NCBI GenBank assembly: GCA_963768765.1 | Contig: CAVYJK010000014.1 | Span: 1 to 64,000, forward strand | Source: DASWLF01 sp963768765 | GTDB lineage: Bacteria; Desulfobacterota; Desulfobaccia; Desulfobaccales; 0-14-0-80-60-11 | Direction of reading: 5' to 3' | DNA: 64,000 nucleotides | Shown here: positions 13,082 through 22,094 of the stretch, in pieces | Layout: every line of letters begins with the position of its first letter | Numbering within the stretch: position 1 is the stretch's first letter | Translations under genes and position numbers: made by a program | The notes under the pieces: model-generated | What the model saw: the letters and a program-made list of their open reading frames with translations, nothing else | Told to the model about the DNA's origin: nothing | The model's database searches: none

Positions 13082-15064
13082 TTGGGATTGAAACCAGCCA
13101 TGACCACTAAACATCCGGTCTACCCTTTCGCCGCCCTGGTGGGCCAGGAGCGCCTGAAGAAGGCCCTCATCCTCAACGCGGTCAATCCCCTCATCGGCGG
13201 GGTGCTGATCCGGGGGGAGAAGGGCACGGCCAAGTCCACCGCGGCCCGGGGGTTGGCGGAGTTGTTGCCCCCCATCGCCATGGTGGCGGGCTGTCCCTTC
13301 CATTGCCATCCGGAGGAGATCGAGTTGATGTGCGACTCCTGCCGCCGGCGCCTTGAGGCGGGCGAGGTGCTGCCCCGCCGGGACCGCCCCATGCCGGTGG
13401 TGGATCTGCCCCTGGGGACCACGGAAGACCGGCTGTTGGGCACCATCGACTTGGAGAAGGCCATCCAGCGCGGCGAGAAGCATTTCGAGCCGGGGCTCTT
13501 GGCCGCGGCCAACCGGGGCATTTTGTATGTGGATGAAGTGAACTTGCTGGATGACCACCTGGTGGACGTGCTGTTGGACGCCGCGGCCATGGGGGTCAAC
13601 GTGGTGGAGCGGGAGGGTATTTCGTATGCCCACCCGGCCCGCTTTATCTTGGTGGGTACTATGAATCCCGAGGAGGGGGAGCTGCGGCCCCAGCTCCTGG
13701 ACCGCTTCGGCTTGTGCGTGGAGGTGACGGGGCTCCACAACTTAGAGGCTCGCATGGACGTGGTGCAGCGCCGGCTGGCCTTCGAAGCGGACCCGGAAGG
13801 GTTCGGGGCCCGGTGGCTCTCGGAGCAGGAGGCCATCCGCCGGGCCATTCTGGCGGCCCGAGAGCGCCTGCCGCAGGTGGGCTATACGGATGACATCCTG
13901 CGCCTCATCACCCTCATCTGCCTGGACCAGGGGGTGGACGGACACCGGGCCGACATCTACATGCTGAAGGTGGCCCAGACCCTGGCGGCCTACCGGGGCC
14001 GGGAGGAAGTGAGCCCCACGGACGTACGGGAGGCCGCGGAGCTGGTGCTGCCGCACCGGCTCCGGCGCAAGCCCTTCAGCGACAAAGCGATGGATCAAAA
14101 CAAGCTGGAGGAAAGCTTCCGCAAGCACCAGGAGGAGATGGAGCAGCGCCGGGTTACGACGCCGGCCCCGCCGCCCGGGGGCGGGAACCCCGACGGGGAG
14201 GAAGTGGCCCTCATCGGCGAGTCCACGGTGGCGCCGGGGGCCACCTTCCCGGTGCGGCCGCTCACCCTGCCCCCGGACCGCCAGACCAGGAAAGCGCCGG
14301 GCAGCCGCACCCGGGCCCGGAGCGACGATCACACCGGGCGCTACGTGCGCCCCACCCTGCACCAAGCCGGGACGCCGGACCTGGCCATCGACGCCACCCT
14401 CAGGGCCGCGGCCCCCTACCAGATTATCAGGGAGAAGGGCAACCTGGCCCTGGCCATCACGGAACCAGACCTGCGCTACAAGGTGCGGGAGAAGCGCATC
14501 GGCCGCCATATTCTCTTTGTGGTGGACGCCTCCGGGTCCATGGGGGCGGACCGGCGCATGGCGGAGACCAAGGCCGCGATACTCTCGCTCCTCATGGACG
14601 CCTACCAGAAGCGGGAGCGGGTGGGGCTCATCGTCTTCCGGGGCGTCGAGGCCAAGGTGGCGCTGCCCTTCACCCACAGCGTGGAAATGGCCCAGCGGTG
14701 TCTGGCGCAGCTGCCCACCGGGGGCAAAACCCCGCTCCCCCACGCCTTGCACCTGGCCCAGGAAATATTGCGGCAGGAAAAGGCCAAGCATCCCCAGGAC
14801 GCCTTTCTCCTGGTGCTCATCACCGACGGCCGGGCCAACATCAGCCTGGGGGGAGCCAGACCCATGGAGGAAGTCAAGGAGCTGGGGGCGCAATTCCAGA
14901 CCCTGGGAGTCAATTCCCTGATCCTGGACACGGAGCCCTTCGCGCCCTGCCTGGACCTGGGGTGCCTGCCGGAGCTGAGCCGCCTCATGAACGGCCAGTA
15001 CCACTCCCTCCAGAGCCTGCGGGCCCCGGAAGTGGTGGCCCGGGTGGAGGCGGCGCTGCGCTAA
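13082..15064 (+). CDS. ChlI-ChlD-type metal chelatase ATPase with VWA domain
   Basis: A single polypeptide joins the AAA+ module of a magnesium or cobalt chelatase I subunit to the D-subunit integrin-I (VWA) domain. The Walker A GEKGTAKST is at residues 45-53, Walker B is in GILYVDEVNLLDD, and the insertion CPFHCHPEEIELMCDSC has CxxxC and CxxC pairs typical of this subgroup. A charged, proline-rich linker (about 345-440) leads to the VWA domain with the MIDAS motif DASGSMG and later TDGRAN. It probably assists insertion of Mg or Co into a tetrapyrrole, but no CobN/ChlH large subunit is in the window. The TTG at 13082 has GAAGG six bases upstream; an ATG at 13100 is the alternative start. Confidence 0.88.
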   Translation: MGLKPAMTTKHPVYPFAALVGQERLKKALILNAVNPLIGGVLIRGEKGTAKSTAARGLAELLPPIAMVAGCPFHCHPEEIELMCDSCRRRLEAGEVLPRRDRPMPVVDLPLGTTEDRLLGTIDLEKAIQRGEKHFEPGLLAAANRGILYVDEVNLLDDHLVDVLLDAAAMGVNVVEREGISYAHPARFILVGTMNPEEGELRPQLLDRFGLCVEVTGLHNLEARMDVVQRRLAFEADPEGFGARWLSEQEAIRRAILAARERLPQVGYTDDILRLITLICLDQGVDGHRADIYMLKVAQTLAAYRGREEVSPTDVREAAELVLPHRLRRKPFSDKAMDQNKLEESFRKHQEEMEQRRVTTPAPPPGGGNPDGEEVALIGESTVAPGATFPVRPLTLPPDRQTRKAPGSRTRARSDDHTGRYVRPTLHQAGTPDLAIDATLRAAAPYQIIREKGNLALAITEPDLRYKVREKRIGRHILFVVDASGSMGADRRMAETKAAILSLLMDAYQKRERVGLIVFRGVEAKVALPFTHSVEMAQRCLAQLPTGGKTPLPHALHLAQEILRQEKAKHPQDAFLLVLITDGRANISLGGARPMEEVKELGAQFQTLGVNSLILDTEPFAPCLDLGCLPELSRLMNGQYHSLQSLRAPEVVARVEAALR

Positions 15065-15092
15065 TGGCAATTTAGGAATTCTGCAGAAGGCT

Positions 15093-15146
15093 TTTCAGGG
15101 AGGGGGCTAGAGGCTTTTTCTTAGGTGGCCCCTCCCCTCCCTGAAA
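15093..15146. terminator. Long hairpin after the chelatase gene
   Basis: TTTCAGGGAGGGGGC at 15093-15107 pairs with the near-mirror arm 15127-15146 across about 19 bases. It starts 29 bases after the stop. There is no T-run, so it may be a repeat as much as a terminator. Confidence 0.5.
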
Positions 15147-15528
15147 CCCTCCCCCCCCCATATAAATAATGATCCCAATTCGCATTCCCAAAACTGCTTC
15201 CTGAACGTAGGAGGCGCACCCAGGTGTGCGCCCTGATTTGGGGCGGACACGGCGGGTCCGCCCCTAAATTAAAAATCCCTTTGAATACAACTCGCTATGA
15301 GTAGGCTACGCCCGGCCCGGAAATTCCTGCCGCTCTTTTCATGGCTCTGCCATGGCCCACAGTTTTGGAAAATCGAGGCCCAGGCCCTCCTTAAAAAATG
15401 AGCCCCTCCAGGGAGTGGTTAAAAACTTCTTGAACTCTGTGAAAAATGCCCTTAGGATAGCAAAGGGCAGAAGTCTGATAAGGGAGGGTGTGCCCTCAAA
15501 CCGTAATTCATAAGGATTCTGGTGGGTT
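15147..15528. other. Non-coding stretch with small palindromes
   Basis: About 380 bases. I see a C-tract at 15150-15160, the palindromes GGCGCACCCAGGTGTGCGCC near 15210 and GGGCGGACACGGCGGGTCCGCCC near 15240, but no gene. A similar 'GGGCGCAC..GTGCGCCC' palindrome occurs near 39660. Confidence 0.55.
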
Positions 15529-17212
15529 ATGGCCTGGCGACTGGGCAGCGTGGCCGCTTTGGGGGCCCTGCTCTTCTTGAGCAGCCCCGCGGCCGCGGGC
15601 ATCCAGCGCTATGTGGACAGCCGGGGGGTGGTGCACATCCGCAATACGGTCCCCGGAGCCCAGCCCAGCCCTGTGGACTCTCAGGCCGCCTCGCCGGTGG
15701 CGGAGTCGCAGCCTGATCAGCCGCAGACCCCCACTCCCCAGCCTGCCGCCGCCGATTTGAGCCCCCAGGCCCAGCCACCCCAGGGCCAGGCTGAAGCACT
15801 GCCGGAAAGCCCCGCCCCCCAGGCCATTGCCAACCGCGGCCCCATCCAGGTGGCCCATGAGGTTCCACCGGGGACCCGGTCCGCCGAAGAGGCCGAAAAC
15901 GGCAGTCGGCTGCCGCTGCAAAAGGTGTCTTATCCGGTGGCGGAGCCGGCGGCCGTCCACGTCAAGGGGGCAGGCCGGGGGCCAGGGCCGCTGGAGGCCA
16001 AGGAAGACATCATTTGGCACTTCCGGGATAGGCGGGGAGTGCTCCACATTACCAACCTGGCGCCGCAGCCGAAGGCGGCGGCCACCACGGAAGCCGATGC
16101 CGGCGCCTCTGAGAGCCGCCCCCTGGCCCGGGAGCCGGCCGCCGACACGCCTTATCGGCAGGTGTCCTGGAGCGATAGCGGCGCGGCTTCACCCGTAACC
16201 GCAGCCATGGCGGCCCCCGGAGGGCCGGACCCTGCTCCCGGAGCCATCCGGCGCTACCGTGACGGCCGGGGGGTCTTGCACATTGAAAACGTGCCGGCGG
16301 AAGGCCGGCAGGCCGAGCCGGCGGTGACGCTGGCCCGTCCCGGCAAGGGCCGGAAGCATATCGAGATCTTTGGAAATGACGGGGCGCCGCTGCTACCCCT
16401 GAAGAAGGCGGCCTGGACCGCCGAAGCCGTTACCCGGGGACCGCCGCTGGGTTTGTCCAGGGAGATCCCAGCCCCTCAGGTGGATATCCTGGCCGAAGGC
16501 TCCATCCGCCGCTACCGGGACGGCAAGGGAGTCCTGCACATCGAAAGCGTGGATTATCCGGGGCCGCAGGCCGTGCCGGCTCCCATGCTGCTGGCCAGAC
16601 CGGAGATTGGCAGGTCCGGTAGTCCCACCTACGCGGCCCTGGCACCGCCGCCGGGGAACCCGGCAGATGGTTTTGCCGGTCGGGGACCGCCCGCCGCCGG
16701 TTCCAGGGTCATGGCCTACCGGGACCGCAAGGGGCGTCTGAGCATACGGAACCAGGCGCCGGCTCTCCAGGTGGCGGAGGCGCCGCCCCGGCCACCGGCC
16801 ATGGCGCAGCTGGACCCCATCCTCCAGGAGGCCTCGCAGCTCTACGGCTTGCCGGTGGCCCTGATCCAGGCGCTGATCAAGGTGGAGTCCAACTTCGTTT
16901 TCTGGGCCGTGTCCCCCAAGGGAGCCATGGGGCTCATGCAGCTCATGCCCGGCACCGCCACGTTCCTGGGGGTGCACGATCCCTTCAACCCCCGGGAGAA
17001 TATCCACGGCGGCTGCCGGTATTTGCGGCTGCTGCTGGATTTCTTCGGGGGCTCCCTGCCCCTGGCGCTGGCGGCATACAATGCCGGGTACCAGCGGGTT
17101 ATCTCTTGCGGGTTCCAGGTGCCGCCCATCAAGGAGACCCAGGAATTTCGTCACCCAGGTGTTGGGGCGCTACTTTTCGGCGCAGAAACGAGGCCGAAGT
17201 CCCTGGGTCTGA
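15529..17212 (+). CDS. Exported lytic transglycosylase with DUF4124-like repeats, frameshifted near the end
   Basis: The signal peptide (MAWRLGSVAALGALLFLSSPA) is followed by five DUF4124-like motifs, each of the form RYRDGRGVLHIEN: near residues 25, 160, 240, 325 and 400. They are separated by proline/alanine-rich linkers. The C-terminal SLT domain (about 425-550) has the catalytic glutamate in IKVESNF, then GAMGLMQLMPGTA and ALAAYNAG. The enzyme should cleave peptidoglycan to anhydromuropeptides in the envelope; the repeats may bind the wall or a partner. A surplus C at 17149 throws the last codons out of frame. Without it the protein ends FVTQVLGRYFSAQKRGRSPWV at 17212, the usual SLT ending; as read it ends at 17226. 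Confidence 0.9.
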
Positions 17213-17416
17213 CCGGGGGGTCGTAAGGAGACCCCCGCCTGGGGGCCCCCATCAAAAAGAAGCTCATGTGGCTTATGGGGGCCTGTGGGGTGTTTTACCT
17301 GGTCAAGGGCTTTCTGTTGTGACCTGAGAAGGTAGGGGGCCGTCCCTGGCCGCCAGCGGTGGCGGGCACGGAGGCCCGCCCTACTTTTCTGTTGCAGGGG
17401 TGGTTTATCACATCCA

Positions 17417-17442
17417 TAAGGGCGCCATGGCTGGCGCCCTTA
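17417..17442. terminator. Hairpin between convergent genes
   Basis: TAAGGGCGCCA pairs perfectly with TGGCGCCCTTA across a 4-base loop. It lies between the transglycosylase and the convergent DUF4337 gene and probably serves both. T-runs are weak. Confidence 0.6.
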
Positions 17443-17467
17443 CGATTTTCAGGGGAAAACGTGTTGG

Positions 17468-18055
17468 CTAATAGTGGAAAAACGGCACTCGGAATAACAG
17501 GAAGAACCCATTGATGGACAGCAGGGTGCCCAGGCTGGCGGATACCAGGGCGAAAATAAACACCGACCTGGAGTGGGCCAGGATGGCGATGGAAGCCATA
17601 ACGATGGCGATCTGCAGCAGGACCTCGGCGTAGTCGAAATAAGGGTCCTTGTTGCGATAGACATCCCGTTCGTGCTCCAGCTTTTTGGCGTCCTTCTCGA
17701 TCTCTTTCTTTTCGCCGCCATAGCGCGCCTCTTCCGCCGCCATTTGCCGGAGCAATTGTTCATAGCGTTGCTTGACTGCCGGCTTCAGGGAGTCCTTTTC
17801 CAGGAGGTCCAGCTCCAGCCGCATCTTCTGGCCCCGGTAGAAATGCTCCCGGATGACCTTGGCCTGGTAAAAGGCCCACTGGTCCGAAGCCTGCTGCTGG
17901 GCCAGGAGCATCTCCTTCATGGCGTTGTTGCCGCCCAGGGAGGTAATGGCCAGGATGACCGCAAAGATGGCGGTGGTGAGGGCCACGTGCCGGGTGAAGG
18001 CCTTGGCCTTGGCTTCTTCCAGTTCCTCGGGATGGGGCAGTTCAATCTCCGACAT
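17468..18055 (-). CDS. DUF4337-family membrane protein
   Basis: This 195-residue protein has an N-terminal acidic segment (LPHPEELEEAKAKAFTRHVA), a transmembrane helix (about 25-43), a long charged coiled coil (about 60-130, EARYGGEKKEIEKDAKKLEH), and two C-terminal transmembrane helices (about 140-190). This is the DUF4337 architecture. Its role is unknown; members are often found near envelope genes. It is the last gene of a three-gene minus-strand operon after the 5'-nucleotidase and a small beta-grasp-like protein, with 21 bases before it. Confidence 0.85.
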   Translation of the reverse strand: MSEIELPHPEELEEAKAKAFTRHVALTTAIFAVILAITSLGGNNAMKEMLLAQQQASDQWAFYQAKVIREHFYRGQKMRLELDLLEKDSLKPAVKQRYEQLLRQMAAEEARYGGEKKEIEKDAKKLEHERDVYRNKDPYFDYAEVLLQIAIVMASIAILAHSRSVFIFALVSASLGTLLSINGFFLLFRVPFFHY

Positions 18056-18076
18056 TTCCGCTTCCCTCTCACAGGC

Positions 18077-18259
18077 TCATTTCACGTAAATCTTTTCTCC
18101 CGCGGTCAGGGCCCCGTCCAGCCCCACTTCGTTGCCCCAGGCGTCGTAAACCTTGCGCCCCGATTCAATTTCCGGCAAAAGCCCGGCCTGGATCAGGGCG
18201 TGTTTCACCGTCATTCCGGGCCAGAGGTCCACCGGGGTCTCATTAACATAAACTCGCAT
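18077..18259 (-). CDS. Small beta-grasp (ThiS/MoaD-like) protein
   Basis: The 60-residue protein (MRVYVNETPVDLWPGMTVKH, ending LTAGEKIYVK) has the strand-turn-strand-helix pattern and 'PG-T-KHAL' helix start seen in small ubiquitin-like proteins such as ThiS. It lacks the C-terminal diglycine, so it is unlikely to act as a sulfur carrier. Only one base separates it from the nucleotidase stop, so the two are almost certainly co-translated and may work together. The fold is inferred from pattern only. Confidence 0.7.
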   Translation of the reverse strand: MRVYVNETPVDLWPGMTVKHALIQAGLLPEIESGRKVYDAWGNEVGLDGALTAGEKIYVK

Positions 18260-18260
18260 C

Positions 18261-19805
18261 TCAGTCCACTGCTTTGATCCTGCCCTCGACTTTGGGGGCC
18301 ACCTTTTTTCTGGCCTGGATATACTCGATGACCAGGTCCCGCAGCCACCTTCCGGGGTCGTTGTACACCAGGTTGGCGCTCTTCAAGGTCCCGCCCAGGT
18401 TGGCATAGTCCCCCGCGGCCCGGATGGCATCGCCGAATGCCTGGTAGCCGTCGCCGCCGGCCGCCAGGAAATCGTTGGTGGCGATGACGTATTCCTTATC
18501 CGGGTTCAGGGGCCCCCCGCCGATGGTTACCTCCTTCACCCGGGAGCCCACCGGCGCCGAGGGGCTGTAGGTGAAGGAGAGCCCGGAAACCTGGGGGAAC
18601 CGGCCGGCGGGTTCATCAAGGGACGAGACGCCGTGCTCCAGGGCCTGCTTTACTTGCCGGCCCGTGAGCCGGATGGCCACCAGGTAATTGTCGAAGGGCA
18701 GGACGGCATAAACCTGTTTCTTGGTGATCTTGCCCTGATTGATGCTGGTCCGGAGGCCGCCGCCGTTGATGATGGCGGCCTGGGCCCCGGACTTCTCCCG
18801 CATAACGTCGGCCACCAGGTCCCCCAGGTTGGTTTCCCGGGACCGCACGTGTTCGGTCCGGCCGTCCAGGTCCACCGCGGCCTGGCCGATGGTCCGGTTC
18901 AGCAGGGAGTCCACCTTCTGGGCGTAGTAGGTGACAATCTTCTGGATATCCGGGTCTTCTCTGCCGGCCACCGGCTTGATTTCCAGCAGGTAGCCGTTAA
19001 AGGAGGCGACCTTGCCGCCCGTAACCGTCAGGTCCAGCACCCCCAGGGCCTTGGCGTGTTCCCAGGCCTGGACGATGATGGTGGGGCCCACCGTCACGGG
19101 CTGCATGAGTTTGGTGTGGGAGTGGCCGCCGACGATGACGTCAATCCCGGGGACGTGCGCCGCCAGGGCCCTATCCGCTTCCAGGCCCTCGTGGGCCAGA
19201 ACCACAATGATATCCGCCTGGCGCCTTACTTCGGGGAGGTATTTTTTGACCGCGGCTTCCGGGGACATGAATTTCAGCCCCGCCACATTCCGGGGATGGG
19301 TGGCCACCGGGGTGTCTTCGGTGATGACCCCGATAATGCCCACTTTAAGACCCCCCACCTCTTTGATCACGTAAGGTTTTAAGGGGGGCAAGCCCTCCAC
19401 GTTGGCTCCCAGGACCGGGAATTTGGCCTGCCGGATTCGCTGTCTGAGCACCTGAAGGCCGTAATCGAAGGCGTGGTTGCCCGCCACCATGGCGTCGAAC
19501 TTCATGGCGTTCATCAGCCGGATGGCCGACTTGCCCTGAAACAGGTTGGCCCAGTTACTGCCCTGGATCATGTCGCCGGCCGCCAAGAGCAGGGTGGGTT
19601 TCTCTTGGCGCAATTGGTCCACGTAGGCCGCCAGGTAGGCCACCCCGCCCAGCATTTCTGTGGACCCCGGCGGTTGATAGGGCTCGGCAAAGCCGTGAAA
19701 ATCGTTGACGTGGAGAATCCTGAGCTCCGCCGCCTGAGCCGGCGCCCACAAACAGGCAAGCATCGCCAGGACGGAGAGCACTAGGGCGATCCTGAGTCTT
19801 TTCAT
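18261..19805 (-). CDS. Exported bifunctional metallophosphatase/5'-nucleotidase
   Basis: This is a periplasmic UshA/5'-nucleotidase-type enzyme that removes phosphate from nucleotides. The signal peptide (MKRLRIALVLSVLAMLACLW, cleaved near AQA) is followed by a metallophosphatase domain with HVNDFHG, LLAAGDMIQGS, VAGNHAFDYG, VLAHEG and VGGHSHTK. The C-terminal nucleotidase domain (about 315-500) has IINGGGLRTSI and the substrate-stacking region with TNDFLAAGGDGY. The length (514) is typical. It is the first gene of a minus-strand operon with the beta-grasp-like and DUF4337 proteins. Confidence 0.93.
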   Translation of the reverse strand: MKRLRIALVLSVLAMLACLWAPAQAAELRILHVNDFHGFAEPYQPPGSTEMLGGVAYLAAYVDQLRQEKPTLLLAAGDMIQGSNWANLFQGKSAIRLMNAMKFDAMVAGNHAFDYGLQVLRQRIRQAKFPVLGANVEGLPPLKPYVIKEVGGLKVGIIGVITEDTPVATHPRNVAGLKFMSPEAAVKKYLPEVRRQADIIVVLAHEGLEADRALAAHVPGIDVIVGGHSHTKLMQPVTVGPTIIVQAWEHAKALGVLDLTVTGGKVASFNGYLLEIKPVAGREDPDIQKIVTYYAQKVDSLLNRTIGQAAVDLDGRTEHVRSRETNLGDLVADVMREKSGAQAAIINGGGLRTSINQGKITKKQVYAVLPFDNYLVAIRLTGRQVKQALEHGVSSLDEPAGRFPQVSGLSFTYSPSAPVGSRVKEVTIGGGPLNPDKEYVIATNDFLAAGGDGYQAFGDAIRAAGDYANLGGTLKSANLVYNDPGRWLRDLVIEYIQARKKVAPKVEGRIKAVD

Positions 19806-20251
19806 GCCGCTCCTTCAGTATTTACGTAAGAAGATCCCCCCGCCCCACTTAAGAACAGGTGTAAGGCAAGGCCGGGTTTGAGCCCCCTGCCCTTTCCTCC
19901 AAAGACTTAAAGTCTTTCCCGGTTTTTTGCCAGGAAAAAAACCATGGTGGATGAGAAAATTGGCGCCCCGGGACGACAAAATGGACCCCGGGGTCAACCA
20001 GGCCGCCAGGGCTTAGGTGGGCGGCTAATAATAAGGTATTCTGAGCCGGAGAAGGAAGAGTTTGGGGGGGGCCGGTGGGGCCGGAAAACTTGCAGCGATG
20101 TTCAGGACCTTTCCAGGCCGGGGAGGCTGGCTGCCGCCCCTGCCCAGGAAAAGGAAATCTGCATCGCCCGCTAGCCGACCTCAATTTCCCCTGACAGGGA
20201 GACCATTGAGGCCGGGTGTGCCGGTATGGACGCCAAGGATTGAATGTCATT
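19806..20251. other. Non-coding stretch, nothing recognised
   Basis: About 450 bases between the nucleotidase start and the tRNA terminator. It is expected to hold the nucleotidase promoter, but I see no convincing -35/-10 pair, gene or repeat. Confidence 0.5.
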
Positions 20252-20280
20252 AAAAAAGGGCAGGCTCTGAGCCTAACCCC
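20252..20280 (-). terminator. Terminator of tRNA-Leu
   Basis: On the minus strand a stem built on AGGCTC/GAGCCT with outer GGG/CCC pairs is followed by TTTTTT. It starts about a dozen bases past the tRNA CCA end. Confidence 0.75.
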
Positions 20281-20292
20281 TTGAAATCTTTA

Positions 20293-20379
20293 TGGTGCCG
20301 GAGGCCGGACTCGAACCGGCACAGGGTTGCCCCCGGGGGATTTTGAGTCCCCTGCGTCTACCAATTCCACCACTCCGGC
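20293..20379 (-). tRNA. tRNA-Leu (anticodon CAA)
   Basis: The minus strand folds as a class II tRNA. The acceptor stem GCCGGAG pairs with CTCCGGC, followed by discriminator A and an encoded CCA. The D-arm has TGGTAGACGC. The anticodon stem GGGGA/TCCCC encloses the loop CTCAAAA, giving anticodon CAA (reads UUG). A long variable arm (CGGGGGCAACCCTG) and the T-arm GCCGG-TTCGAGT-CCGGC complete it. It has its own promoter and terminator, so it is a single transcription unit. Confidence 0.97.
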
Positions 20380-20389
20380 GGGCAGCAAT

Positions 20390-20419
20390 ATTTTAGCTTG
20401 CTAGGGTCCGGTTTGGCAA
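20390..20419 (-). promoter_or_regulatory. Promoter of tRNA-Leu
   Basis: On the minus strand TTGCCA (20414-20419) and TAAAAT (20390-20395) are 18 bases apart. The -10 ends about ten bases before the mature tRNA 5' end. Confidence 0.65.
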
Positions 20420-20839
20420 GGGGGCTAAAGAAAAAACCCGGGCTGCATGGTCTTCAGCGAGTTTAAGAACTCTGCCAGATTCAGCCAATCCCTGCCGGGG
20501 CTTTTTACCAGTAGCGGTCAAAATAATACCGGCCCAGGGGGAGACCCAGGTGCCGCCCTTATGGGGCCGACACCCGGGTCGGCTACCATGTGAGCGCAAC
20601 TTGCTATTAACAGGGCACTCCACGCCGTGCCCCTATGGTATGCCGCTCCGGTTTTAGCAGATTTATTCAAAAAACGTGGGGGAGAGGGAATGGCTCCCCC
20701 TCCCCTTCGCTTCAGGTGGGCTTGATTAAGATTAATAATAAACCGACTAGTCTTCCATCCCACCCATCGGTGGTTGTGCCTGGGTAGATCGCGCCGCCGG
20801 GTTCATGCCGGTTAGGTGCGCCCGGGCGAGATCCCAACC
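20420..20839. other. Non-coding stretch with one REP copy
   Basis: About 420 bases. A REP palindrome of the GGGCAC..GTGCCC family lies at 20613-20633, and a half-site resembling the MITE terminal repeat (TTTAAGAACTCTGCCA) lies near 20460. No gene is seen. Confidence 0.5.
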
Positions 20840-21394
20840 CTACTGGGAGGGGCGGTAGACCGGAATCTCCCGGGGCCCGGAAGGAGTCATGGGCGCCGCT
20901 CTCCCCGGGCCGCCGGGACCACCTGGGCCTGCGGGCCCCTGTCTGATACTCCGGGCTTCCCGCATCATCGATTGGAGATACAAGATATAGCGAGCGTATT
21001 GGATGGGAGACAAGACGGCCATCTCCTCCTCGTCCTGCCGCTGTTTCAGGCTTTCCATTTCCCGCTGCTTGGCCTTCATGTTGCTCAGGATGGTCCGCAC
21101 ATCCGGTTCCGCGGGGTTGGGCTGCTCCATTACCTGGCGCAGCCGCAGGAACTCGGACTTGCTCTCGGTGATCAATTGGTGCCGCATGGGCTGATAGCGC
21201 TGGTCGATCTGGATCAGCTTGTCCACGGTGTGCTGGTCCACGCCCAGGGCCGGCCCCAGCTGGCTGCGCTTGATTTCCAGGAATTTATCCTGAAATCTGC
21301 CGGCGCCTTGGCCGGGTTGGGCTAAGGCCCAGGTCGCGGAAGCCATTCCGGCCAGCATCAGGCCAAGAAGATAGAGTGGGAGCTTTCGAGGCAT
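20840..21394 (-). CDS. Periplasmic Spy/CpxP-like helical protein
   Basis: A signal peptide (MPRKLPLYLLGLMLAGMASA, cleaved near ALA) precedes a helical region (about 30-140) of the LTxxQ/heavy-metal-sensor type, with helices such as QLITESKSEFLRLRQVM and RTILSNMKAKQREMESLKQ. The tail (150-184) is rich in glycine and proline (GPAGPGGPGGPG). Such proteins act as periplasmic chaperones or stress sensors. It is the third gene of an operon with an ECF sigma factor and its anti-sigma factor, so it may feed envelope or metal stress into that system. The start overlaps the end of the anti-sigma gene by 37 bases. Confidence 0.75.
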   Translation of the reverse strand: MPRKLPLYLLGLMLAGMASATWALAQPGQGAGRFQDKFLEIKRSQLGPALGVDQHTVDKLIQIDQRYQPMRHQLITESKSEFLRLRQVMEQPNPAEPDVRTILSNMKAKQREMESLKQRQDEEEMAVLSPIQYARYILYLQSMMREARSIRQGPAGPGGPGGPGRAAPMTPSGPREIPVYRPSQ

Positions 21395-22094
21395 GATCCA
21401 TCCTTTTTCTTCTGATGCAGTTTTTTCAGGAAGGTCTCTTTTTCCTGGTCAGTCATCCCGGCCAGGACCGAATCCAGATCCCAACTGGAAACGTCGAGAT
21501 CATCTTCCGCCGCCAGGCCGTTGTCTTCCAGGGTGGCGTAGGAAAAGGATTCCGGGGCCGCACCCTTGGGGAACTCGGCCACTGCCGGGGTCTGGGCTCT
21601 TTCGGCCCGGGGGTCGCCGCGACTTTGGGGGCCGCCGGGGCTCTGCCGGCTTCCGCAACTTTAGGGGGCTCCAGGGCTTTTGGCGGCGCCTCCTGGGTGG
21701 CTACCTGGGGCTGAGGGGCCAGCGCCGGACGCTCCGGGTTGGTGAAATAGGTGACGAGCCACAGGGCCAGGATGGCCAGGGCCGGCGCTCCCAGGATATA
21801 GGGCAGCTTGCCCCACCAGGGTCGGGGCGCCTCCGGGGCCGCCTGGATTTCATGGGACACCTGGGCCAGCTTCAGGTGCAGTTCCCGGGAAAACTCCGTC
21901 CAGAATTCGGGGCTGGGCTCCGTCACCGGGGCGGCTTTAATGGCCGCCACGACCTCCCTCAGCGCCGCCAGTTCCTGGCGGCAGGCGGGGCAGTGTTCCA
22001 GGTGGCTCTTTAACCGCCGCTGCCAAAAGGCGGGCAGATCACCGTCGGGATACTCTGGTAGCCACCGCTGGAGAAGGGCGCATTGCCACTTCAT
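21358..22094 (-). CDS. Zinc-finger (zf-HC2) anti-sigma factor, frameshifted
   Basis: This is a membrane anti-sigma factor of the ZAS type. The N-terminus has HLEHCPACRQEL (H-x3-C-x2-C), one transmembrane helix lies at about 110-128 (LPYILGAPALAILALWLVTYF), and a long Pro/Ala/Lys-rich periplasmic part follows. Near 21594-21596 a G is missing on the plus strand. Restoring it joins PGPKEP to QTPAVAEFPKGA and continues to SSHSIFLA and a stop at 21358, with an acidic segment DDLDVSSWDLDSVLAGM near the end. As read, the frame runs on in basic nonsense to 21453. It overlaps the sigma gene start-to-end by 56 bases, so the two are coupled. Confidence 0.85.

Noticed and set aside
17262..17321. Short membrane peptide (MWLMGACGVFYLVKGFLL)
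   Set aside because: It is too short to judge, the only good ribosome site is too far from an ATG, and it overlaps the frameshifted end of the transglycosylase region. It remains possible.
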